Below are positions 36,786 to 45,965 of a stretch of 64,000 bases of DNA, one piece after another. The stretch comes from Mycobacterium terramassiliense. GTDB taxonomy: Bacteria; Actinomycetota; Actinomycetes; Mycobacteriales; Mycobacteriaceae. The notes under the pieces were generated by a model that was given only the letters and a program-made list of their open reading frames with translations, searched no databases and had not been told where the DNA came from. How positions within the stretch are numbered: the first letter of the stretch is position 1; each line of letters begins with the position of its first letter. Position numbers and translations under genes: made by a program. Location of the stretch: the NCBI RefSeq assembly GCF_900157385.1, contig NZ_LT717699.1:416524-480523 (forward strand). The letters are read 5' to 3'.

Positions 36786-38286
36786 AGACGTGCGGGCTCG
36801 GTTCGACGAGATGATCGAGCGACGCTATCCGTCCAAGACGGCGGAGTCGGCGGAGATGGTGGAGCGCATCGGCGCGGCTTGGCGGGCGGAGAACCGGGAC
36901 GCGGCCGCGCAACTGGCCGCGATCCACGAGTTGTTCAGGTACCGGTTGTCGCGGTGCGCGGAGAGCGAGGACTGGGCGATCGACACCATGGCGGCGGTGG
37001 CCGCGGAGGTCGCGGCCGCGCTGCGGGTAAGCCAGGGCCTGGCGGCCAGCCGGCTGCGCTATGCCCGGGCGATGCGTGAGCGCCTGCCCCGGGTCGCCGA
37101 GGTGTTTCGGGCGGGTGACATCGACTACCGGACGTTTCAGACGATCGTGTTTCGCACCGATCTGATCACCGACGATGAGGTGTTGGCGGGCGTGGATGCG
37201 AAGCTGGGGGCCAACGTGGCGCGCTGGCCGTCGATGAGTCGGGGGCGGCTGGCCGGGCAGGTGGACAAGATCGTGGCCAGAGCCGACGCCGATGCCGTGC
37301 GCCGGCGCCGGGAGGCCCAGCGCGATCGCGAGATCTGGATCGGCGAACGGGTCCAGGACGGGCTCTCGGAGATCCACGGCACCCTGTTCGCCCCGGACGC
37401 GCACGCGTTGGAAAAGCGGCTGGATGCGCTGGCGGCCACGGTGTGTGCGCACGATCCGCGCAGCCGTGAGCAGCGCCGCGCCGACGCGCTGGGCGCGTTG
37501 GCGGCCGGGGCGGATCGGCTGGGCTGCCGGTGCGGGCGCGCCGATTGTGCGTCGGGCAAACGTCCGGCGGCCGGCCCGGTGGTGATCCATGTGATCGCCG
37601 AGCAGGCGACCCTCGAGGGCGGTACGGCGCCGGGGTCGGAGGTGGGTGCCGACGGGCTCGTCCCGCCCGAACTCGTGCGGGAATTTGCCGCCTCAGCCAA
37701 GCTGGTGCCGCTGATCCACCCCGGCGATGCCCCACCCGAAAACGGTTACCTGCCTTCGAAGGCGTTGGCCGATTTCGTGCGCTGCCGGGATCTGACGTGT
37801 CGCTGGCCGGGCTGCGACTGCCCCGCGGTGCAATGCGATCTCGACCACACCATCCCCTACGGCCAGGGCGGGCTCACCCACGCGTCAAACCTCAAGTGCT
37901 ACTGCAGAACTCATCACCTGATCAAGACGTTCATGGGCTGGGCCGACCAACAGCTGGCCGACGGGACGTTGATCCTCACTTCCCCGGCCGGGCACACCTA
38001 TGTGACCACGCCGGGCAGCGCGCTGCTGTTTCCGAGTTTGTGTCGGGCGGTGGGCGGGTTCGCCGCCGCCGAGGCCGACCCGCCGGCCGATTGCTGCGGC
38101 GAGCGGACCGCGATGATGCCCACCCGCCGTCGCACCCGCGCCCAAGATCGCGCGTACCGCATCGCCGCCGAACGCCGACACAATCGGGAGGCCCGCGAAG
38201 CACGCACGGCCCCGGCCGCGGACTACTGGACCTACGGCGGACCCGCCCCGCCCGACGACGACGACGACGACCCACCACCTTTCTAG
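36778..38286 (+). CDS. DUF222/HNH endonuclease-like protein (13E12 repeat family)
   Basis: A 502-residue 13E12-family protein. The long N-terminal DUF222 region has M-V-E-R-I-G-A-A-W-R-A-E and R-L-R-Y-A-R-A-M-R-E-R-L-P. The C-terminal HNH domain shows the cysteine framework C-R-W-P-G-C, the D-L-D-H-T-I-P-Y-G-Q-G-G catalytic segment and N-L-K-C-Y-C-R-T-H-H. The tail is acidic and proline-rich. HNH proteins cut or nick DNA, though activity of 13E12 proteins is not established. REP13E12 copies are repeated in mycobacterial genomes, and phiRv1-type phages integrate into them. The gene sits between hisS and the radical SAM gene, with a perfect LexA box at its start; I recall dhaA in this interval in H37Rv. 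Confidence 0.9.
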   Translation: MFEDVRARFDEMIERRYPSKTAESAEMVERIGAAWRAENRDAAAQLAAIHELFRYRLSRCAESEDWAIDTMAAVAAEVAAALRVSQGLAASRLRYARAMRERLPRVAEVFRAGDIDYRTFQTIVFRTDLITDDEVLAGVDAKLGANVARWPSMSRGRLAGQVDKIVARADADAVRRRREAQRDREIWIGERVQDGLSEIHGTLFAPDAHALEKRLDALAATVCAHDPRSREQRRADALGALAAGADRLGCRCGRADCASGKRPAAGPVVIHVIAEQATLEGGTAPGSEVGADGLVPPELVREFAASAKLVPLIHPGDAPPENGYLPSKALADFVRCRDLTCRWPGCDCPAVQCDLDHTIPYGQGGLTHASNLKCYCRTHHLIKTFMGWADQQLADGTLILTSPAGHTYVTTPGSALLFPSLCRAVGGFAAAEADPPADCCGERTAMMPTRRRTRAQDRAYRIAAERRHNREAREARTAPAADYWTYGGPAPPDDDDDDPPPF

Positions 38287-38294
38287 CGGCGCGC

Positions 38295-38300
38295 TTGACA
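38295..38300 (+). promoter_or_regulatory. -35 element (TTGACA) of the radical SAM gene
   Basis: A consensus TTGACA lies 32 bases upstream of the ATG and just before the LexA box. No clear -10 is seen at the ideal spacing; TCGAAT at 38319-38324 is a candidate that overlaps the box. Confidence 0.5.
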
Positions 38301-38306
38301 ACGCAA

Positions 38307-38322
38307 TCGAACTATTGTTCGA
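38307..38322 (+). promoter_or_regulatory. Perfect LexA (SOS) box upstream of the radical SAM gene
   Basis: TCGAACTATTGTTCGA matches TCGAAC-N4-GTTCGA exactly. It lies downstream of the -35 TTGACA and 10 bases before the ATG, so LexA would block the promoter. Its presence argues for a DNA-damage role of the radical SAM protein. Confidence 0.92.
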
Positions 38323-38331
38323 ATAGAGGTT

Positions 38332-39351
38332 ATGCGCTGGTCCAACCAGGCCGTCGCGGTCAACGGGGACCCCGTCGACGACGGGGCGCTGCCGGGGCTG
38401 CAGCGGATCGGCCTGCTCCGAAGCGTGCGCGCGCCGCAATTCGAGGGGATCACCTTCCACGAGGTGCTGTGCAAGTCGGCGCTCAACAAGGTGCCCAACG
38501 CGTCGGCCCTGCCGTTCCGCTACACCGTCAACGGCTACCGCGGCTGCTCGCACGCCTGCCGCTACTGTTTCGCCCGTCCCACCCACGAATATCTCGACTT
38601 CGACTGCGGCACCGACTTCGACACCCAGGTGGTGGTCAAGACCAACGTCGCCGAGGTGCTGCGTCGCGAGCTGCGCCGGCCGTCGTGGCAGCGTGAGACC
38701 GTCGCGCTGGGCACCAACACCGATCCCTACCAGCGCGCCGAGGGCCGCTACGCGCTGATGCCGGGCATCATCGGCGCGCTCGCGGGGTCCGGCACCCCGC
38801 TGTCGATCCTCACCAAGGGCACGCTGCTGCGGCGCGACCTTCCGCTGATAGCCGATGCGGCCCAACAGGTTCCGGTATCGGTGGCGGTGTCGCTGGCGGT
38901 CGGCGACCCGGACTTGCACCGCGACGTCGAACCGGGCACCCCGACACCGCAGGCGCGGCTGGGCCTTGTCACCGCGATCCGCGATGCCGGCCTGGACTGC
39001 CACGTGATGGTCGCCCCGGTGCTGCCGCATCTCACCGATTCCGCCGAGCACCTCGATCGGCTGCTGGGCCAGATCGCCGCGGCCGGCGCCACGGGCGTGA
39101 CGGTTTTCGGCCTGCACCTGCGCAGTTCGACCCGGGGCTGGTTCATGGCGTGGCTGGCCCGCTCGCACCCCGAACTGGTCGGGCGGTATCGCGAGCTGTA
39201 CCGCCGCGGGGCCTACCTGCCGCCGAGCTACCGCGACGCGCTGCGCGCGCGGGCGGCGCCGCTGATCGCCAAGCATCGGCTGGGCGGCGATCACCGCCCG
39301 GTGCCACAGCCCACGGCCACGCCGAAACCCCAGCAGACGACGCTGTTTTGA
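38332..39351 (+). CDS. Radical SAM protein, SplB-like (Rv2578c family)
   Basis: A 339-residue radical SAM enzyme with the cluster motif C-S-H-A-C-R-Y-C (CX3CX2C) near residue 70, followed by F-A-R-P-T-H-E-Y. The flanking L-G-T-N-T-D-P-Y-Q and L-T-K-G-T-L-L-R-R-D are typical of the SplB-like Rv2578c subgroup. SplB repairs spore photoproduct in Bacillus; mycobacteria make no such spores, so the substrate here is unknown. A perfect LexA box and a consensus -35 precede it, which points to induction by DNA damage. It ends 1 base before the convergent phosphatase stop. Confidence 0.92.
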   Translation: MRWSNQAVAVNGDPVDDGALPGLQRIGLLRSVRAPQFEGITFHEVLCKSALNKVPNASALPFRYTVNGYRGCSHACRYCFARPTHEYLDFDCGTDFDTQVVVKTNVAEVLRRELRRPSWQRETVALGTNTDPYQRAEGRYALMPGIIGALAGSGTPLSILTKGTLLRRDLPLIADAAQQVPVSVAVSLAVGDPDLHRDVEPGTPTPQARLGLVTAIRDAGLDCHVMVAPVLPHLTDSAEHLDRLLGQIAAAGATGVTVFGLHLRSSTRGWFMAWLARSHPELVGRYRELYRRGAYLPPSYRDALRARAAPLIAKHRLGGDHRPVPQPTATPKPQQTTLF

Positions 39352-39352
39352 G

Positions 39353-40918
39353 CTAGGCGGACCGGTCGCCGCGCGGCTTGGTCAGCGTGAACTGGTCCAC
39401 CGCGGTGACCTGGCCGGAGGGACCGGTCAGCGCGTAATGCGTGGCGTTGATCGTGGTGTTGCCGCCGGGCTGGCCCGGGTCCACGTCGAAAGACGCGAAG
39501 CCGTAGGGGTTGTCGCGGTCGCGGAACGCCGACCAGGGCGCGTCCTCCAGGACGTAGATCGGCGCCTTGCGGCCGAGCCCGGGGTCGAACGCCCCGACGC
39601 CGGTCAGCACGCGGCACCGCGGCTCGGGAAAGAAGAACCCGTTGCTGGGCGCCGACGTGCCGCCGCCGCCGATGACGAGGTGCACGGTGCCGCGCGTCGA
39701 ATCGATGAGGTCGTTGCGCGTGGCGACGGGCACCGGCGTGCGGGTGTCGGTGCCCAGCGCTCCGCGCAGCGGATGCGACCGCTCGTAATGGTGCTCGTGG
39801 CCGCACACCACCAGATCGACCTGATACTGGTCGAACAACGGCAGCCATTCCTCGCGGATGCCCAGGTCGGCGCCGTTGGCCTTGTCGGCGGTGGAGATCG
39901 CCGTCTGGTGCATGCAGACGACGATCCAGTCGACGTCGGGGTCGCGCCGTGCGGCCGCGAGTTCGCCGGCCAGCCAACGCTTTTGCTCTCCGCCCGAGTA
40001 GCCGTGCACGTAGAAGTTGCCGCCGTCCTGGAAGGCGATGTCGTCGTTGTTGAGGCTGATCACCCGGACCGAGCCGGCGGTGAACGAGTACCACAGCCCG
40101 CGGGTTTCCACGCTGGACCCCGAGTCCGGCAATGCGAAGTAGGTCTGGTAGGCGCCGTAACCGATTGGCCCGTTGCCCAATTCGTTTTCGTGGTTGCCCG
40201 CGGCCGGCATCCAGGGGCGGTACCGCGCCGAGCGCGTGTTGTTCTCGAACCAGTTCGACCAGGTGCGGATGCGGTCCCGCGCCAGGTTGGCATAGCACAG
40301 GTCGCCGTTGACGAGGTTGAACAGCGGGCCGAGGCGCTCAACCGCCAGCGTGGTGTCGGCGGCCGCGGGCGATCCGATGTTGTCGGTGGCGTACCTGCCG
40401 TCGGGCAGCCTGGCCAGCGTCGGCGTGGACTGGTCCCCGAAGCTGGTGAAGCGCAGCGGCTTTCGCCCCGACGGGGCCGTCCGCACCGTCCCGCTCTCCG
40501 GCTCGGCGCCGTCGTGCACCGCGGCGTACACGTAGTCGGAATCGGGCGCCAGCCCCGTCAGGCGGGCGTGGTTGACGCGAACCTCGACACCCGACTTGGC
40601 ATCCCGGTAAGTGCGCGTTTCGGCCGCGACGGTGCGCCCGAACCCGGATTCGGGGGTGCCCAGCACGACGCGCGGATTGCGGACGGCCTCGGTGGTGTGC
40701 CAGGAGACCACCACCTCGGTCGCGGCGCTCTTGCCGAACTGCAGATGCAGACCGGTCACCGGCGGTGCGCCGCTGCGGTCGGGCTGATACCACGCCGAGG
40801 GCGCCTGGGGATGCGACCAGAGCAGGGTCGCGCCGCCCCCGATGCCCGCCCCCAGCGCGGCCGAGACGGCGCCGTTGGTCAACAGCCGGCGGCGGCTGAT
40901 CCCGGCGTCGGCAGTCAT
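39353..40918 (-). CDS. Purple acid phosphatase-like metallophosphoesterase with Tat signal
   Basis: A 521-residue secreted phosphoesterase. The start at 40918 gives a twin-arginine signal with S-R-R-R-L-L-T-N-G-A; the longer open frame upstream is Arg-rich, non-family sequence. An N-terminal fibronectin-like domain (A-T-E-V-V-V-S-W-H-T-T-E) precedes the metallophosphatase domain, with F-G-D-Q-S-T, N-G-D-L-C-Y-A-N, A-G-N-H-E-N-E, M-H-Q-T-A-I and C-G-H-E-H-H-Y-E-R, the complete purple acid phosphatase ligand set. It would release phosphate from organic phosphates outside the membrane (Rv2577-like). It is divergent from the small secreted protein gene. Confidence 0.92.
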   Translation of the reverse strand: MTADAGISRRRLLTNGAVSAALGAGIGGGATLLWSHPQAPSAWYQPDRSGAPPVTGLHLQFGKSAATEVVVSWHTTEAVRNPRVVLGTPESGFGRTVAAETRTYRDAKSGVEVRVNHARLTGLAPDSDYVYAAVHDGAEPESGTVRTAPSGRKPLRFTSFGDQSTPTLARLPDGRYATDNIGSPAAADTTLAVERLGPLFNLVNGDLCYANLARDRIRTWSNWFENNTRSARYRPWMPAAGNHENELGNGPIGYGAYQTYFALPDSGSSVETRGLWYSFTAGSVRVISLNNDDIAFQDGGNFYVHGYSGGEQKRWLAGELAAARRDPDVDWIVVCMHQTAISTADKANGADLGIREEWLPLFDQYQVDLVVCGHEHHYERSHPLRGALGTDTRTPVPVATRNDLIDSTRGTVHLVIGGGGTSAPSNGFFFPEPRCRVLTGVGAFDPGLGRKAPIYVLEDAPWSAFRDRDNPYGFASFDVDPGQPGGNTTINATHYALTGPSGQVTAVDQFTLTKPRGDRSA

Positions 40919-40983
40919 GTGTGCTTCATACCTGACGCGGGCGAACCGGCGGCATCGGTAACGAATCCGGTAGCGTTTTCGAT

Positions 40984-41415
40984 ATGACGAACGTGCGAAA
41001 AGTGATCGGCGCGGTCGCGTCGGCAACGTTTGCGGCGGCCGCGGGAGTGGCCGCGATCCCCGCGACCGCACACGCGGACGGCCATCAGGTGACCTACACC
41101 GTGACGAGCCCTAACAATCTGACCGCCACGGTCAGCTACGTGAGTTCCGATCCGCCCAGCCAGGCCGCCTACAACGCGGACCCGTCGAAGTTCATGACCA
41201 GTGTGCAGGCGCCGCTGAGCGGGGGAGCGCCGGTCACCTACACAGCCACGTTGGCCAACCCGACCCAGTGGGCGAGCATCACCGCCAGTGGCATGCTGCA
41301 CTGGCCGGATTCGGGCAATGGTCCCGCTTCGTTCCACTGCGAGATCGCCGTCGACGGCCAAGTGGTCGCGCATCAGGACGCGACGACCACCGTCACCTGC
41401 GCGGCCAAGGGTTAG
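40984..41415 (+). CDS. Small secreted protein (Rv2576c-like)
   Basis: A 143-residue protein with a typical Sec signal peptide (basic start, A-S-A-T-F-A-A-A-A-G-V-A-A-I-P, cleavage after A-H-A near residue 31). The mature part has two cysteines (H-C-E-I and V-T-C-A) that may pair, and a Thr/Ser-rich beta pattern. No catalytic motif is visible. It corresponds to Rv2576c by position, and its role is unknown. The stop overlaps that of the convergent zinc peptidase gene. Confidence 0.85.
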   Translation: MTNVRKVIGAVASATFAAAAGVAAIPATAHADGHQVTYTVTSPNNLTATVSYVSSDPPSQAAYNADPSKFMTSVQAPLSGGAPVTYTATLANPTQWASITASGMLHWPDSGNGPASFHCEIAVDGQVVAHQDATTTVTCAAKG

Positions 41416-42287
41416 CCCAGGTTCGTCGCGGAGAAGGTGTCGCACTTGTTGGGGTCGCCGGTCTGGTACCCGATGGTGAACCACTTCTGCCGTTCCGCCG
41501 ACGAGCCGTGCGTCCACGACTCGGGGTTGACGCGTCCCGTCGACTCCTTCTGAATCCGGTCATCGCCCACCGACGCGGCCGCCGAGAGCGCGTCGGAGAT
41601 GTCCTGGTCGCTCAGCGGTTGCAGGTAGGGCACGCCGGTGCTCTCCTGCTTCACCGTCGACGCGTAGTGCGCCCAGATGCCGGCGTAGCAGTCGGCCTGT
41701 AGCTCCGTGCGCACGCCGTTGCCGCCGGCGCCCTGCGCCCCCTGCTGGGAGCGGCCCAGGATGCCCTGCAGCTGCTGTACGTGGTGGCCGTACTCGTGCG
41801 CGACCACGTACTCCTGCGCGAAAGGCCCACCGCTGGAACCGAATCGGTCGACCAGCTCCTTGAAGAAGTCGGTGTCGAAGTACGCGGTCTGGTCCACCGG
41901 GCAGTAGAACGGGCCCACCGCGGTGGTGGCGGGCCCGCACCCGGTGTTGACCGAACCGGTGAACAGGCGCACGTGCGGGCGGGTGTAGTTCGGCATCAGC
42001 TGGTGCCACACCGCATCCACGGAGTTGCCGGTCGCGATCACGCGGCACTGCACGTACTTGTTGGCGTCGGCCCCGGTCTTGCACTGGCTCAGGTCGAAAC
42101 CGGGCGCCGAATAGCCGCCCGTGTTCATCTGCTGGTTCATCACGCGGCCCGGATCGATGCCGAAAAACAACGCGCCGATGAGGATCAGCAGCCCGATTCC
42201 GCCGCCCCCGACGGCCATGCCCAGGCCGCCGCCACCGGACGACGACGCGGTGCTGGTGTCGATCTGCATGCCCTCGTTGAAGGTCAT
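41412..42287 (-). CDS. Neutral zinc metallopeptidase, YpfJ family
   Basis: A 291-residue membrane-anchored peptidase (Rv2575-like). A Gly/Ser-rich start leads to one hydrophobic segment (G-I-G-L-L-I-L-I-G-A-L-F-F-G), then the extracytoplasmic peptidase with the zinc motif H-E-Y-G-H-H near residue 165 and a downstream Glu in R-T-E-L-Q-A-D-C-Y-A-G. Cysteines in S-Q-C-K, V-Q-C-R and G-P-F-Y-C could form disulfides. Substrates are unknown. The upstream SRPBCC gene is 9 bases away, so co-transcription is likely. Confidence 0.92.
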   Translation of the reverse strand: MTFNEGMQIDTSTASSSGGGGLGMAVGGGGIGLLILIGALFFGIDPGRVMNQQMNTGGYSAPGFDLSQCKTGADANKYVQCRVIATGNSVDAVWHQLMPNYTRPHVRLFTGSVNTGCGPATTAVGPFYCPVDQTAYFDTDFFKELVDRFGSSGGPFAQEYVVAHEYGHHVQQLQGILGRSQQGAQGAGGNGVRTELQADCYAGIWAHYASTVKQESTGVPYLQPLSDQDISDALSAAASVGDDRIQKESTGRVNPESWTHGSSAERQKWFTIGYQTGDPNKCDTFSATNLG

Positions 42288-42296
42288 CGCGCGCTC

Positions 42297-42794
42297 CTAG
42301 GGTTGCCGGGCCGCAAGGGCGTCCGTGTAGCCGCGCAGGTTGCGCAGGAACCGGCGCAGGCCCAGGTTCAGCAGCGGGCGGGCCACCAACATCGCCAACC
42401 AGGCGGGGCCGGCCGGCTTCTGCGCCATGATCCAGGTCAGCCGGCAGCCTCCGGGGATCACCTCGACCCGGTAGTCCTCGGCGAACGCGGCGACGGCCTG
42501 CGTGGAGCATTCGTTGAACCGGAATGCCATGCGGGTGAACGGCTCCCACGCCAGGAACTCTTCGTTGCCGACCATGCCGCCGCGCATGTCGACGGTGCGG
42601 GTGGTGCCCACTCCGCGCGGCTCGGGACTGGTCCAGGTGACCTTGGTGATCACCGATGCCCACCGCGGCCACGACTCGGCATCGGCCAGCACGTCGAAAA
42701 GCTGCTCGGGGGTGATGGCCAGGTCGACGCTGTTGGCAAAGCGAAAGGGTGCGGTGTCGACGAAGCTCAGGTCGACGCGCTCGCAGGGGAACAT
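42297..42794 (-). CDS. SRPBCC family protein (polyketide cyclase/START-like)
   Basis: A 165-residue SRPBCC protein (Rv2574-like) with the typical V-D-L-A-I-T-P-E-Q-L-F-D-V-L-A-D start, then S-W-P-R-W-A-S-V-I-T. The fold has a deep hydrophobic cavity that binds lipids or other small molecules; no catalytic residue can be assigned. It lies between the reductase and the zinc peptidase genes, 9 bases from each, suggesting an operon. The hydrophobic C-terminal segment around L-A-M-L-V-A-R-P-L-L-N-L may be a helix over the cavity. Confidence 0.87.
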   Translation of the reverse strand: MFPCERVDLSFVDTAPFRFANSVDLAITPEQLFDVLADAESWPRWASVITKVTWTSPEPRGVGTTRTVDMRGGMVGNEEFLAWEPFTRMAFRFNECSTQAVAAFAEDYRVEVIPGGCRLTWIMAQKPAGPAWLAMLVARPLLNLGLRRFLRNLRGYTDALAARQP

Positions 42795-42803
42795 GGAAAT
42801 AAT

Positions 42804-43724
42804 CTAGCCGGGGCCGTCGCTCGCCGCGGCCAGTAGCGGCACCAGCACGTCGCTGATCGGCGTCGCCAGGCCGTGGGCGCGGGCCTTGCGGATGATGACG
42901 CCGTTGCGGATGTCCCACTCCATCCGCCGGCGGTTCTCCGCGTCGGCCAGGATCGAGGTGCCCATGTCCTCGGGGGCCTGCCGGAAGAGCCCGCCCAACT
43001 CGTCGGCCACGTCGTCGGGCAGCCGGGCGCCCTCGGCCCGCGCGACGGCCAGGCATTCGGCCACGTAGCGCCGCGACAGCTCGGCGACATCGTCGCGGCG
43101 GAACATGCCGGAGCGCCGCCGCGACAGGGCCATGAACCCGGCCAGCGCGTTGGTCAGCAGCTTGCGCCAGGCGGCGGTGAGGAAGTCGGGATCGCAGTCC
43201 ACCCGGCAGCCGGCGCCGCGCAGCAGCTGGGCGACGCTTTCCGCCGAGGGTCCCGACGGCAGCACCAGCCGGGCCTCGGTGCGCAACCGCACCCAGCCTT
43301 GCGGCTGCGTCTCGGCGCCGTACCAGACGATCCCGGGGACCACCGGCGACGACGGGCAGTGCGACTGCACCTGCTCGACCTGCTCCACCCCGTTTTGCAG
43401 CACGACGACGATGGTGTGCTCGCCGCACAGGCGGGCCAGCCAGCCCGCCGCCTCGTCGTTCTGGGTGGCCTTGACCGCCAGCACCAGGACGTCGACGGGG
43501 CCGCTCACCTCGGCGGGATCGGTGTGCACCGGGCCGGGCACGACGATCGGATCGGCGCCGTCAGGCCGCAATTCGATGCTGTCGCGGGGCGTGTGACCGC
43601 ACAGCAGCACCGGATGCCCGGCCTTGTGCAGCAGCGCGGCGACCGTCGTGCCGACGGCGCCGGGACCGACGAGTGCGATGTTGGTGACGATAGGACCGAA
43701 ATTACCTGCCTCTAGACTGGGCAC
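42804..43724 (-). CDS. 2-dehydropantoate 2-reductase family protein (PanE/ApbA-like)
   Basis: A 306-residue NADP-dependent reductase. The nucleotide motif G-P-G-A-V-G-T-T-V is near residue 20, the substrate-binding asparagine is in L-Q-N-G-V-E, and the catalytic-lysine segment R-K-L-L-T-N-A-L is conserved. PanE makes pantoate for coenzyme A synthesis, but paralogues are common, so the substrate is not certain. The GTG at 43724 has no strong ribosome site and is divergent from aspS with 23 bases between the starts, so the true start may lie slightly inside. Confidence 0.88.
   Translation of the reverse strand: MPSLEAGNFGPIVTNIALVGPGAVGTTVAALLHKAGHPVLLCGHTPRDSIELRPDGADPIVVPGPVHTDPAEVSGPVDVLVLAVKATQNDEAAGWLARLCGEHTIVVVLQNGVEQVEQVQSHCPSSPVVPGIVWYGAETQPQGWVRLRTEARLVLPSGPSAESVAQLLRGAGCRVDCDPDFLTAAWRKLLTNALAGFMALSRRRSGMFRRDDVAELSRRYVAECLAVARAEGARLPDDVADELGGLFRQAPEDMGTSILADAENRRRMEWDIRNGVIIRKARAHGLATPISDVLVPLLAAASDGPG
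43713..43718 (+). promoter_or_regulatory. Possible -10 element (TAGACT) for aspS
   Basis: TAGACT lies 30 bases upstream of the aspS GTG, inside the first codons of the divergent reductase gene as annotated. It fits the mycobacterial -10 pattern and hints that the reductase start may be further in. Confidence 0.4.
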
Positions 43725-43747
43725 TCGTTCCGACCGCGGGAAAGGGA

Positions 43748-45529
43748 GTGTTTGTGCTGCGCAGCCACGCCGCCGGTTCGCTGAGAAGCAGCGACGCCGG
43801 CCAGCAGGTGACGTTGGCCGGTTGGGTGGCCCGGCGCCGCGATCACGGCGGGGTCATCTTCATCGACCTGCGCGACGCCTCCGGGGTCGCCCAGGCGGTG
43901 TTCCGCGCGGCGGATGTCCTGGCCCAGGCCCACCGGCTGCGCGCCGAGTTCTGCGTCGCGGTCACCGGCGTCGTCGAGGTCCGCCCGGAGGGCAACGCCA
44001 ACCCGGAGATCGCGACGGGGGACATCGAGGTCAACGTGACCTCGCTGAGCGTGCTGGGGGAGAGCGCACCGCTGCCGTTCCAGCTGGACGAGCCCGCCGG
44101 CGAGGAGCTGCGGCTGAAGTACCGCTACCTCGACCTGCGCCGCGACGGTCCGGCCGCGGCGATTCGATTGCGCTCCAAGGTGAATGCCGCCGCGCGCGCG
44201 GTGCTCGCGCGGCACGACTTCGTCGAGATCGAGACGCCGACGATCACCCGCTCGACCCCGGAGGGGGCGCGCGACTTCCTGGTGCCGTCGCGCCTGCACC
44301 CGGGCTCGTTCTACGCCCTGCCGCAGAGCCCGCAGCTGTTCAAGCAGCTGCTGATGGTGGCCGGCATGGAGCGCTACTACCAGATCGCGCGCTGCTACCG
44401 CGACGAGGATTTCCGCGCCGACCGCCAGCCCGAGTTCACCCAGCTCGACATGGAGATGAGCTTCGTCGACGCCGAGGACATCATCGCCGTCTCCGAGGAG
44501 ATCCTGGCCGCGCTGTGGGAACTGATCGGCTACGCGCTCCCGACGCCGATCCCGCGAATCAGTTACGCCGACGCGATGCGCCGGTTCGGCTCCGACAAGC
44601 CCGACATGCGGTTCGCCCTCGAGCTCGTCGAGTGCACGGAGTTCTTCTCCGACACCACCTTTCGCGTCTTCCAGGCGCCCTACGTCGGCGCGGTCGTCAT
44701 GCCCGGCGGGGCCTCGCAGCCGCGGCGCACCCTGGACGGCTGGCAGGAGTGGGCCAAGCAGCGCGGGCACCGCGGGCTGGCCTACGTCCTGGTCGGCGAG
44801 GACGGCGAGCTGGCCGGCCCGGTGGCCAAGAACCTGTCCGACGCCGAGCGCGGCGGGCTGGCCGCCCACGTCGGGGCCGACCCGGGCGACTGCATCTTCT
44901 TTTCGGCGGGCCCGGCCAAGTCGTCGCGGGCGCTGCTGGGCGCCGCGCGCGGCGAGATCGCCAAGCGGCTGGGCCTGATCGACCCGGACGCGTGGGCGTT
45001 CGTGTGGGTGGTCGACCCGCCGTTGTTCGAGCCCGCCGAGGACGCGACCGCGGCCGGCGACGTGGCGGTGGGCACCGGGGCGTGGACGGCCGTGCACCAC
45101 GCGTTCACCTCGCCCAAGCCGGAATTCGAGGACGCGGTCGACAAGGATCCCGGCGGCGTGCTGGCCGACGCCTACGACATCGTCTGCAACGGCAACGAGA
45201 TCGGCGGCGGCTCGATCCGTATCCACCGCCGCGACATCCAGGAGCGGGTGTTCGCGGTGATGGGCCTCGATGCGGCCGAGGCCCAGGAGAAGTTCGGATT
45301 CCTGTTGGAGGCGTTCATGTTTGGCGCGCCGCCGCACGGCGGCATCGCGTTCGGCTGGGACCGGATCAACGCGCTGCTGTCCGGCGTCGACTCCATCCGC
45401 GAGGTGATCGCCTTCCCCAAGACCGGCGGCGGCGTCGACCCGCTCACCGACGCCCCGGCGCCCATCACCGCCCAGCAGCGCAAGGAGTCCGGAATAGACG
45501 CCAAGCCCGAGAAGGTTGAGCGGGCATGA
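43748..45529 (+). CDS. aspS: Aspartyl-tRNA synthetase (Asp/Asn type)
   Basis: Class IIb synthetase of 593 residues. The GTG at 43748 gives the [10 protein letters not shown] start I recall for M. tuberculosis. The N-terminal OB domain has [11 protein letters not shown]. Motif 2 is [15 protein letters not shown], followed by the GAD insertion, and motif 3 is G-G-I-A-F-G-W-D-R. Mycobacteria lack AsnRS, so this enzyme probably also charges tRNA-Asn with Asp for later amidation by GatCAB. It overlaps the next gene by ATGA. Confidence 0.96.
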   Translation: MFVLRSHAAGSLRSSDAGQQVTLAGWVARRRDHGGVIFIDLRDASGVAQAVFRAADVLAQAHRLRAEFCVAVTGVVEVRPEGNANPEIATGDIEVNVTSLSVLGESAPLPFQLDEPAGEELRLKYRYLDLRRDGPAAAIRLRSKVNAAARAVLARHDFVEIETPTITRSTPEGARDFLVPSRLHPGSFYALPQSPQLFKQLLMVAGMERYYQIARCYRDEDFRADRQPEFTQLDMEMSFVDAEDIIAVSEEILAALWELIGYALPTPIPRISYADAMRRFGSDKPDMRFALELVECTEFFSDTTFRVFQAPYVGAVVMPGGASQPRRTLDGWQEWAKQRGHRGLAYVLVGEDGELAGPVAKNLSDAERGGLAAHVGADPGDCIFFSAGPAKSSRALLGAARGEIAKRLGLIDPDAWAFVWVVDPPLFEPAEDATAAGDVAVGTGAWTAVHHAFTSPKPEFEDAVDKDPGGVLADAYDIVCNGNEIGGGSIRIHRRDIQERVFAVMGLDAAEAQEKFGFLLEAFMFGAPPHGGIAFGWDRINALLSGVDSIREVIAFPKTGGGVDPLTDAPAPITAQQRKESGIDAKPEKVERA

Positions 45530-45960
45530 CCGAAGAAATGCCTGACACCGGCACCATCAACGCGTTCAACACGAGCATCATCGACGAATTCCGGGCCAAC
45601 GGCGGCAAGGTCGGCGGCCAGTTCGAGGGCGCCAACCTGCTGCTGCTCACCACCACCGGCGCCAAGTCCGGCGAGCCCCGGGTCAACCCGCTGGCCTACT
45701 TCCGCATCGACGGCAAGCTGATCATCATCGGGTCGTTCGCCGGCGCCCCCGTCAGCCCGGCCTGGGTGCACAACCTGCGGGCCAACCCGGCGGCGCACGT
45801 GGAGATCGGGACGGACGCGTTCGACGTCACCGCCCGCGAGCTGCCGCCCGCCGAGCGCGACGCGCTCTTCGAGAAGGTCGCCGCCTCCGCACCCGGGTTC
45901 GCCGAGTACCAGGCCAAGACCAGCCGGGTCATTCCGCTGTTCGAGTTGCAGCCGGCCTGA
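45526..45960 (+). CDS. F420-dependent Ddn-type nitroreductase family protein
   Basis: A 144-residue deazaflavin-dependent oxidoreductase of the Ddn family. Typical features are [18 protein letters not shown] and W-V-H-N-L-R-A-N-P. It should bind coenzyme F420 and reduce quinones or other small molecules. It overlaps aspS by 4 bases and ends 5 bases before the FUSC gene, so it is co-transcribed. I do not recall a counterpart between Rv2572c and Rv2571c, so it may be a lineage-specific insertion. Confidence 0.9.
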   Translation: MTEEMPDTGTINAFNTSIIDEFRANGGKVGGQFEGANLLLLTTTGAKSGEPRVNPLAYFRIDGKLIIIGSFAGAPVSPAWVHNLRANPAAHVEIGTDAFDVTARELPPAERDALFEKVAASAPGFAEYQAKTSRVIPLFELQPA

Positions 45961-45965
45961 CGGCG

